This document shows positions 34,426 to 39,566 of a DNA stretch of 39,566 nucleotides, in pieces. The stretch comes from Levilactobacillus hammesii DSM 16381. Its GTDB lineage: Bacteria > Bacillota > Bacilli > Lactobacillales > Lactobacillaceae. The stretch spans positions 1 through 39,566 of the forward strand of contig NZ_AZFS01000065.1 in NCBI RefSeq assembly GCF_001434395.1, written 5' to 3'. How positions within the stretch are numbered: position 1 is the stretch's first letter; each line of letters starts with the position of its first letter. The translations under genes and the position numbers were made by a program. Below the pieces are notes generated by a model. The model was not told the DNA's origin, did no database searches, and saw only the letters and a list, made by a program, of their open reading frames with translations.

Positions 34426-35523
34426 ATGACGAAACTCGAACAGATTCAGCAATGGACAGCGGAACACCACGCTAGCATGACCTATTTAAGCAATCCCAAG
34501 ACCATCCAATACCTCACTGGCTTTGGGAGTGACCCAATCGAACGGGTCCTTGCTTTAGTTATTTTCCCAGACCAAGACCCATTCATCTTTGCACCTGCCT
34601 TGGAAGTGGAAGTGATCAAGGAAACTGGCTGGAAGTTCCCCGTCGTGGGCTACCTGGACCATGAAAATCCATGGGCCATGATTGCCGACCAAGTTAAGCA
34701 ACGTCACGTCAATCCAGAACACATCGCTTTAGAAAAGGGTCAGCTACAAGTTGCCCGGATGGAAGCCTTAGCTGCACAATTCACCAGTCCCCGCTTCGAC
34801 TTAGATATTACCAGCTTCATCGAACGGATGCGGCTGATCAAGTCTGAAGAAGAAATTAAGAAATTGGAAATCGCCGGTAAATGGGACGATTTCGCCTTTG
34901 AACACGGCTTTGCCGCAGTGAAGGCCGGCAAGACGGAACAATCCGCCGTTGCCGAATTACAGTATGCTTTAATGAAGGAAGGCATTATGGAAATGTCTTT
35001 CGGGAGTCTGGTTCAAGCCGGCGCTCACGCCGCGGAACCGCATGGCGCCACCAACGACACCAAGTTTGCTAACAACGAACTGGTCCTGTTTGACCTGGGA
35101 ACCGTCTACGATGGCTATATCTCCGATGCTTCCCGGACGGTGGCTTTAGGCACACCAACTGCTAAGCAAAAGGAAATCTACGACGTGTGTCTAGAAGCCC
35201 AATTGACGGCTCAGGCCGCGGTTAAGCCTGGCTTGACCGCCGCTGAACTCGACAAGATTGCCCGTGACATCATTACCAAGGCCGGTTACGGTGAATACTT
35301 CATTCACCGTCTAGGTCATGGGATGGGGATGAGCGATCACGAATTCCCATCCATCATGGAAGGCAACGACTTGGTTCTGGAACCCGGCATGTGCTTCTCC
35401 ATCGAACCAGGGATCTACATCCCTGGTGTCGCTGGCGTCCGGATCGAGGACTGTGTCCACGTCACCGCCGATGGGAGCTTACCATTTACCCACACCTCTA
35501 AGGAACTGACTTACGTGGGCTAA
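34426..35523 (+). CDS. pepQ: Xaa-Pro dipeptidase PepQ (M24 metallopeptidase)
   Basis: A 365-residue prolidase-type peptidase that hydrolyses X-Pro dipeptides during peptide utilisation. An N-terminal creatinase-like domain (YLSNPKTIQYLTGFGSDPIE) precedes the pita-bread catalytic domain. Metal ligands are visible: LFDLGTVYDGYISDASRTV (two Asp), HRLGHGMGMSDHE (His), CFSIEPGIY (Glu) and VRIEDCVHV (Glu). AAGGGG lies before the ATG. It is divergent from ccpA, from which it is separated by a cre site. Confidence 0.95.
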   Translation: MTKLEQIQQWTAEHHASMTYLSNPKTIQYLTGFGSDPIERVLALVIFPDQDPFIFAPALEVEVIKETGWKFPVVGYLDHENPWAMIADQVKQRHVNPEHIALEKGQLQVARMEALAAQFTSPRFDLDITSFIERMRLIKSEEEIKKLEIAGKWDDFAFEHGFAAVKAGKTEQSAVAELQYALMKEGIMEMSFGSLVQAGAHAAEPHGATNDTKFANNELVLFDLGTVYDGYISDASRTVALGTPTAKQKEIYDVCLEAQLTAQAAVKPGLTAAELDKIARDIITKAGYGEYFIHRLGHGMGMSDHEFPSIMEGNDLVLEPGMCFSIEPGIYIPGVAGVRIEDCVHVTADGSLPFTHTSKELTYVG

Positions 35524-35550
35524 CCCCATCTAAATTGGTTCAAGATGAAT

Positions 35551-35590
35551 GGCGCGTCCCCTGCCGACTTCGGTGGGAGGCGCGTTTTTT
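35551..35590 (+). terminator. Terminator of pepQ
   Basis: GCGCGTCCC and GGGAGGCGC pair with one mismatch, extended by an inner CCG/CGG pair, and are followed by TTTTTT. Confidence 0.88.
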
Positions 35591-35600
35591 ATCACGAAAA

Positions 35601-35629
35601 TTGTCAAAGTGATATCATCGTGATATTAT
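35601..35629 (+). promoter_or_regulatory. Promoter with repeat operator for the RHH-SPFH operon
   Basis: -35 TTGTCA (35601-35606), 17-bp spacer, extended -10 TGATATTAT (TATTAT at 35624-35629). The spacer and -10 contain GTGATAT twice (35609-35615 and 35620-35626) with an 11-bp period, and TGATATCA is itself palindromic. These are good candidates for operator sites of the RHH protein encoded next. Confidence 0.7.
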
Positions 35630-35667
35630 TAAGCTATCATCTAGGGGGAGGCGTAGGAGGCCACATT

Positions 35668-35997
35668 ATGGCAAAGGAAAAGCAAAAGCGTTTCCTACTG
35701 CGGATGGATGAAAGTTTATTTGAAAAGCTTTCACAGGCCGCAACCGCGGACGGACGCAGTATCAACGCATACATTGTCAACATTTTATCTAAAACCGCCG
35801 CACCAGGAAACTGGGAGACCCGACAACTGGTGGGCCGAACCGTACCGGGAACGGCCCTGGATGCCAAGACGGGGCTGGTGTTAGTCGCCGGTATTTACTA
35901 TCGTTACTTATTGGAGCCGCGGGAAGCTCCCGATGCGAATGCAGACTATACAATCATCGAGAGTAACGGGAATATCCTGACGTTCAAGAAAATTTGA
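35668..35997 (+). CDS. Ribbon-helix-helix (Arc-type) DNA-binding protein
   Basis: A 109-residue protein. Residues about 5-42 form an Arc/MetJ-type ribbon-helix-helix domain: KRFLLRMDESLFEKLSQAA is the strand and helix A, and GRSINAYIVNILSK is helix B. About 60 residues of unrecognised sequence follow (VPGTALDAKTGLVLVAGIYY and on), perhaps an effector or dimer-contact domain. AGGAGG lies 7 bases before the ATG at 35668; the frame begins upstream at 35545 without signal. Its TGA overlaps the next gene's Shine-Dalgarno, so it is coupled to the SPFH gene. It probably represses its own promoter through the GTGATAT repeats (inference). Confidence 0.85.
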   Translation: MAKEKQKRFLLRMDESLFEKLSQAATADGRSINAYIVNILSKTAAPGNWETRQLVGRTVPGTALDAKTGLVLVAGIYYRYLLEPREAPDANADYTIIESNGNILTFKKI

Positions 35998-36009
35998 GGA
36001 GGAGTTTAC

Positions 36010-36858
36010 ATGTTTGGTATTCGAATTGTGCATCAAAATAACGAGGGATTAGTTGAAACTTTGGGGAAATACAAGCGCAGCGTTGCGCCCGGAATTCATT
36101 TCTACTTGCCCGGACTACAACGAATTCGGACGGTTCAACTGGCCATGACCCCACTCGCCCTGCCGAATTATTCCGTCATTACCAAGGATAACGCCGACGT
36201 CTCGGCCAGCCTGACGCTGAACTACCATGTCACCAATTCCGTAAAATTCCAGTATGAAAACACCGACTCCGTGGAATCCATGGCACAGCTGGTGCGGGGC
36301 CACTTACGGGACATTATCGGGCGGATGGATCTGAACCAAGCGCTGGGTTCCACCGCCAAGATTAACCAGGAATTAGCCACCGCGATTGGTGACCTGACCG
36401 ACACCTATGGCATCAACGTCGATCGCACCAACATTGACGAACTCACCCCTTCCGCCGCTATTCAATCGGCCATGGATAAGCAGCTCACGGCCGATCGGGA
36501 ACGGGTTGCCGCCATTGCCAAAGCCGAGGGGGAAGCTAAGTCCATCGAGTTGACCACTAAGGCTAAGAATGACGCCCTCATGGCCACGGCTAGCGCTCAA
36601 GCCACGGCAACGAGAACCCGGGCCGATGCCGAAAAATACCGAATTGATACGGTCAACTCTAGCCTGGAAAGCGCCACGCCAGAATTCTTTGAGAACCAAT
36701 CCATCTCAGCCTTCAGCGACCTCGCCAAGTCACCGGCTAACGTGGTGGTCGTGCCCAAGGACGGTATCGCCGATTTAGGTCAGATTCCGGCGATTGGGGC
36801 GGCCTTGCGGAGTGGTTTGCAGACGCCGGTGACACCGACTCCAAAACCTAAGCCTTAA
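36010..36858 (+). CDS. SPFH/Band 7 (stomatin-like) domain protein without N-terminal anchor
   Basis: A 282-residue SPFH protein. About residues 8-165 form the Band 7 domain: VHQNNEGLVETLGKYKRSVAPGIHF, then the RTVQL region, ITKDNADVSASLTLNYHV and IGRMDLNQAL. About 150-225 form the helical coiled coil typical of the family (MDKQLTADRERVAAIAKAEGEAKSIELTTKAK is split over this region). The C terminus is proline-rich. Most bacterial stomatins (QmcA, HflC) have an N-terminal transmembrane helix; here translation begins right at the SPFH domain, so any membrane contact must be peripheral. AGGAGG precedes the ATG. It is the second gene after the RHH protein. Confidence 0.9.
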   Translation: MFGIRIVHQNNEGLVETLGKYKRSVAPGIHFYLPGLQRIRTVQLAMTPLALPNYSVITKDNADVSASLTLNYHVTNSVKFQYENTDSVESMAQLVRGHLRDIIGRMDLNQALGSTAKINQELATAIGDLTDTYGINVDRTNIDELTPSAAIQSAMDKQLTADRERVAAIAKAEGEAKSIELTTKAKNDALMATASAQATATRTRADAEKYRIDTVNSSLESATPEFFENQSISAFSDLAKSPANVVVVPKDGIADLGQIPAIGAALRSGLQTPVTPTPKPKP

Positions 36859-36888
36859 GTGCAAACAGTTGAATTTGTGCTTTTTTAA
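36859..36888 (+). terminator. Possible short terminator after the SPFH gene
   Basis: GCAAA and TTTGTGC form an imperfect stem right after the stop and are followed by TTTTTT. It is weaker than the 21-bp hairpin just downstream. Confidence 0.45.
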
Positions 36889-36891
36889 ATA

Positions 36892-36941
36892 AAGAAGAGC
36901 TAGTTTCAAACGAAAAATTACGTTTGAAATTAGCTCTTCTT
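36892..36941. terminator. Bidirectional terminator, 21-bp stem
   Basis: Arms at 36892-36912 and 36921-36941 (AAGAAGAGCTA ... and ... TAGCTCTTCTT) pair over 21 bases with one mismatch and an 8-base loop. It separates the SPFH gene from the convergent AT-rich operon. Confidence 0.88.
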
Positions 36942-36959
36942 ATCTCAGTATTAATCCTA

Positions 36960-37610
36960 TTAATTAATTTCAAAATCACCGTTTCGGTTGATCGTCGTGA
37001 TAAGCTGTTTCGATGCAGTTAGAGACAAATCGATCAAATTATTAACATTTGTCTTTTGGCCGTCACTAAGCGTTTCATAATCTTCTGCATATTTAATAAC
37101 TTCAGCCGTCCAGAGTTTCAAATCAATATAACTATCTAACACCAATTTTCTCATATTATTAGTTGTAGTTATCCCAATTTGATTTGTTTTTATCGCAGAT
37201 TCCAACAATTTCAGTTTCTTTTTGTCGTCCTTTTTATCCACCTTAGGAAAGAGCCCTGGTAAAGTAAATACTGATATTGTTGGCCAAAAAACTGCTAAAT
37301 CCATACTAACCCCACTCCATAGAATATGATCTCTAATTCTTGTCTCTTCTTTCAACAGGTCGGAAGAAACTTCTAAATTCCCTTCTATGCTTCTCACAGC
37401 AACCAGCTGTTCCTGTGGAAGTGATTTCAGTTCCCCCAAAAGCTTTAACGATCTTTTGAGTTGTATATTCAGTTGACTTCTCTGACTATCCAATTCCTCT
37501 GATACCGCCTTAAAGACTTCCTGGTAGGCTTTTAACTCATTAATCAATGTGTCTTGATCTTTTTTTTCAACTTTTTTAGCCGTTTTTTTCGTCACTCTTT
37601 TTTTCACCAT
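36960..37610 (-). CDS. Unrecognised coiled-coil protein with basic N terminus (third gene of AT-rich operon)
   Basis: A 216-residue protein of no family I recognise. Residues 1-20 are strongly basic (VKKRVTKKTAKKVEKK). About 20-95 form a predicted long amphipathic helix or coiled coil (LINELKAYQEVFKAVSEELD and on). A moderately hydrophobic segment (about 97-120, ILWSGVSMDLAVFWPTISVF) is followed by a Lys/Asp-rich hinge and further helices. The ATG at 37608-37610 overlaps the previous gene's TGA (TGATG) with GGAGG 7 bases upstream; a GTG one codon earlier is possible. Tight coupling implies a shared function or complex with the two upstream genes. AT content is clearly higher than in the neighbouring SPFH gene. 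Confidence 0.82.
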   Translation of the reverse strand: MVKKRVTKKTAKKVEKKDQDTLINELKAYQEVFKAVSEELDSQRSQLNIQLKRSLKLLGELKSLPQEQLVAVRSIEGNLEVSSDLLKEETRIRDHILWSGVSMDLAVFWPTISVFTLPGLFPKVDKKDDKKKLKLLESAIKTNQIGITTTNNMRKLVLDSYIDLKLWTAEVIKYAEDYETLSDGQKTNVNNLIDLSLTASKQLITTINRNGDFEIN

Positions 37611-38494
37611 CACTGCTCCTCCTTAACCTTATCAAGGGAATCAATCTTATCATTCAATATCTGCTGTGCCGATAATGTATTATTCACCATTGTTCCGGCT
37701 TCGCTCACTTGATCATCCGTAAATTCTCTAAAATCCATTGGCCAAGTTTGCTTTGCCACAGTTGAACGAACACTCAAGTCATCACTACTAGAACGAGCAG
37801 TTTCTAACTTTTCCCATACTTCCTTACTCAACCCATTATTTACTTTGGCTCCAGCTAGAACTTTCACAGCATTGTTGTTCATCTTCTCAGCAGCCTTCTT
37901 TGTTTTCCCTATGTATAGAAGACCACTGCCAACTGCTAACGTTCCACCTACAATCCATCCTAGCGGTCCAAACGCTGCAAGAACGGCCTCACCACCAGCA
38001 ATACCAGCGCCGCCAGCTGCCACTGAGCCACCACCAATAGCCGCTAAAGTTGCATTGGTAGCTGCAATACCTGTCAAACCACTAATTGCAGCTCCAGTTG
38101 AAGCAGTCCCAACCGACATCACAAGAGTAGTCAATGCAGGCCCGCCTAATGTCGCAATTGTTAATCCACTCAATACTGATGCGGTTGCTTTCTTAGCCGT
38201 TCCCTTAACAATGTCGGCAGTAGCCTCTTTAGCAACCTTAAGTAGTTGCTCATAATTTTTCATATTAAAATCAATTTCACGTAATTTATCATCGAATTCA
38301 CTTGGCGTATTCTTTATGGCATTTATCACCTGCCCCGAAAGATAGATTTCTTGTGCTAACTTCTGCCTTTCGTCTTGTAGCATCGCTAATTCCTGATTGA
38401 CATTTTCTTGTGAAATATTGTATTGAAACACTGCATGCTTCAATCTACCTTCTGCTTCTTTTCGATCTTTAGTTCCCGTAATGTCTAAATCCAT
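37610..38494 (-). CDS. Unrecognised glycine-zipper membrane-active protein (second gene of AT-rich operon)
   Basis: A 294-residue protein. Residues 1-95 look helical/coiled-coil (ENVNQELAMLQDERQKLAQE). About 105-197 form a long Gly/Ala-rich hydrophobic stretch with GxxxG-like spacing (LSGLTIATLGGPALTTLVMS, then AAIGGGSVAAGGAGIAGGEA and LGWIVGGTLAVGSGLLYIGK). The rest is polar and helical. There is no signal peptide or cell-wall signal. Such glycine zippers insert into or perturb membranes, and resemble the hydrophobic insertion segments of alpha-helical pore formers; this is inference from composition. AGGAGG lies 7 bases before the ATG and the previous gene's TAG stop overlaps that site. Confidence 0.83.
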   Translation of the reverse strand: MDLDITGTKDRKEAEGRLKHAVFQYNISQENVNQELAMLQDERQKLAQEIYLSGQVINAIKNTPSEFDDKLREIDFNMKNYEQLLKVAKEATADIVKGTAKKATASVLSGLTIATLGGPALTTLVMSVGTASTGAAISGLTGIAATNATLAAIGGGSVAAGGAGIAGGEAVLAAFGPLGWIVGGTLAVGSGLLYIGKTKKAAEKMNNNAVKVLAGAKVNNGLSKEVWEKLETARSSSDDLSVRSTVAKQTWPMDFREFTDDQVSEAGTMVNNTLSAQQILNDKIDSLDKVKEEQ

Positions 38495-38505
38495 GTCTTA
38501 TCCTC

Positions 38506-39504
38506 CTATGATTTAAAATACCCCTTAATATCTGCATCATTTCGTAGAATACGTTTCTTATCAACTTTTACCGCTTCGGCCAAGTTACCACTGGCAACGA
38601 ACTGGTCTGCCTTGTCCAATCCCATATCGTAGGCAAAACTTTGAAGTTGATGAAGTTCTTTATACTGATCATAAATATCATTAAGTAGTTTTCCATATAG
38701 ATCATCAACATTTTGAATAGCACTTTGAAATTCTTCATTTAAGCTCTTGGAAGTAACCTTGATACCATACATACTGGTTTGCAAATTCTTTTTCACTTGA
38801 GGCAACAAGTTTTTCCAGTCGTCAAACATATAAATCATTATCCCGATTAAAGATCCCGTAATTATTGCAATGAGTGCATTGGCAAGCACACCAATTATCG
38901 GTAGTGGTACTACGGGAAGTGCCTCCTTCAATCCAGCTATCAATGCAGCTGATGAAGCTAATCCAACAGAAGCTATCGCCGATGTTAATATTAGCTTCGT
39001 AGCTTCTCTTAAACGTATTGCCCTGGGTACGGATCCATTTTTAAGTATTTGTATTGACTGTACAATGCTAACAAATACATTCTCTAAGATCATTGAAAAG
39101 TTTTTCCCCGTAGTCAAAATTGTATTAGTCAAAATATTGGCAACTGAAGCGAGGCTCCCGCCCTCAAATCCCGACGAAAATGTTTGTATCAGGTCACGCA
39201 AGTGCAACTCTCCTATATTCGCTTCTAATTTCTTTTTAAAATCATCGATTCTTGCATTTAATGATTGATAATCATCCCAATCATTAACTACTTCTTGCAT
39301 TGAACTAAACACCGCATCAGTAAATTGATAGAGAATACTCCCAATCGCTTGCTGCGTACCTCGCGACAAACCTGATATAGCCACTTTCTGGGCCGAATTT
39401 TTAATAAATCGTTCACTTGTGTAGTAGGTTCTATTAATTTCAGAATTATATTTTTGCCTTGCCAATTTATCATTTTCTTTAATGCTATCGGCATCGGCAT
39501 GCAT
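38506..39504 (-). CDS. Unrecognised helical membrane protein (first gene of AT-rich operon in window)
   Basis: A 332-residue protein of no recognised family. The first 160 residues are polar and helical (for example LNARIDDFKKKLEANIGELH). Two closely spaced hydrophobic segments follow (about 170-192 ATKLILTSAIASVGLASSAA and 198-226 VVPLPIIGVLANALIAIITG), then a helical C-terminal 100 residues (FDDWKNLLPQVKKNLQTSMY). This is a helical hairpin between two soluble helical domains. The ATG at 39502-39504 has GAGG 8 bases upstream; a TTG seven codons earlier is the only other start. The operon may begin here (palindrome at 39539) or further right, outside the window. Confidence 0.82.
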   Translation of the reverse strand: MHADADSIKENDKLARQKYNSEINRTYYTSERFIKNSAQKVAISGLSRGTQQAIGSILYQFTDAVFSSMQEVVNDWDDYQSLNARIDDFKKKLEANIGELHLRDLIQTFSSGFEGGSLASVANILTNTILTTGKNFSMILENVFVSIVQSIQILKNGSVPRAIRLREATKLILTSAIASVGLASSAALIAGLKEALPVVPLPIIGVLANALIAIITGSLIGIMIYMFDDWKNLLPQVKKNLQTSMYGIKVTSKSLNEEFQSAIQNVDDLYGKLLNDIYDQYKELHQLQSFAYDMGLDKADQFVASGNLAEAVKVDKKRILRNDADIKGYFKS

Positions 39505-39538
39505 TTTATTTTCCTCAATTGTCAAATCAAGTGCAACA

Positions 39539-39556
39539 CTAAGAATCTATTCTTAG
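39539..39556. promoter_or_regulatory. Perfect palindrome upstream of the AT-rich operon
   Basis: CTAAGAAT and ATTCTTAG form a perfect 8-bp inverted repeat with a 2-base centre, 35 bases before the first ATG. The 2-base gap makes an RNA hairpin unlikely, so it fits an operator for a dimeric repressor, perhaps overlapping the promoter at the window edge. Confidence 0.6.
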
Positions 39557-39566
39557 AAGTGGTCTA

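Noticed and set aside
38870-39268. 132-codon plus-strand frame within the AT-rich operon
   Set aside because: Antisense to a gene with good start signals; no ribosome binding site.
1-39566. CRISPR array, tRNA genes, insertion sequences or prophage
   Set aside because: I found no regularly spaced identical repeats of CRISPR type, no cloverleaf-like sequence, no transposase and no phage structural genes. The AT-rich end is suggestive of transfer but shows no integrase or att site within the window.

Overview
The window looks like a chromosomal segment of a lactic acid bacterium of the family Lactobacillaceae. Pointers are a ccpA/pepQ divergent pair, a complete comGA-GG competence operon followed by a methyltransferase and ackA, a yunD-yutD-yutF-TIGR01906 cluster, strong Shine-Dalgarno sites, and a surface protein with a KxYKxGKxW signal peptide and an LPQTNE sortase motif. 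Most of the window looks close to half G+C, so I lean towards a Levilactobacillus-like genus, but the genus is inference.

Layout. 1-48 is the 5' end of a 16S rRNA gene leaving the window on the minus strand, with two tandem rrn promoters and a boxA-like leader. 506-2929 holds housekeeping genes (S1-domain protein, cyclophilin, PgpA-type phosphatase, DedA). 2985-7482 is a catabolic module: an ACS-type MFS transporter and an FAD-dependent oxidoreductase, divergent from an AraC regulator, with a near-consensus cre inside the oxidoreductase promoter. 7545-11120 is the yunD-yutD-HAD-TIGR01906 operon. 11270-14276 carries a metallophosphoesterase, an aldo/keto reductase and an amino acid permease. 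14481-20294 runs, in transcription order, comGA-GB-GC-GD-GE-GF-GG, a YtxK-like methyltransferase and ackA. 20411-24548 holds yhgE/pip and yebC. 24828-27036 is an amino acid ABC transporter (fused binding protein/permease plus ATPase). 27272-31678 encodes a very large LPXTG-type leucine-rich-repeat protein. 32068-35523 has an unrecognised membrane protein, ccpA with a perfect cre, and pepQ.

The last 4 kb is the least ordinary part. 35668-36858 is a two-gene operon pairing a ribbon-helix-helix DNA-binding protein with an SPFH/stomatin-like protein that has no N-terminal membrane anchor; GTGATAT direct repeats lie in its promoter. 36960-39504 is a markedly AT-rich, tightly coupled three-gene operon on the minus strand: a two-helix membrane protein, a long glycine-zipper protein flanked by coiled coils, and a basic coiled-coil protein. 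A perfect palindrome lies just upstream. I recognise none of the three proteins. The architecture suggests a horizontally acquired, membrane-acting system, possibly defence, toxin or envelope-stress related. This is the best candidate for an undescribed system here, and the operon may continue beyond the window.

Regulation visible in the sequence: two cre sites, a TetR-type operator between duplicated 18-bp elements upstream of yhgE, a 15-bp inverted repeat plus TGTATAAA motifs before the ABC transporter, duplicated GTTGCACAAATAA boxes at the surface-protein promoter, and about a dozen intrinsic terminators.
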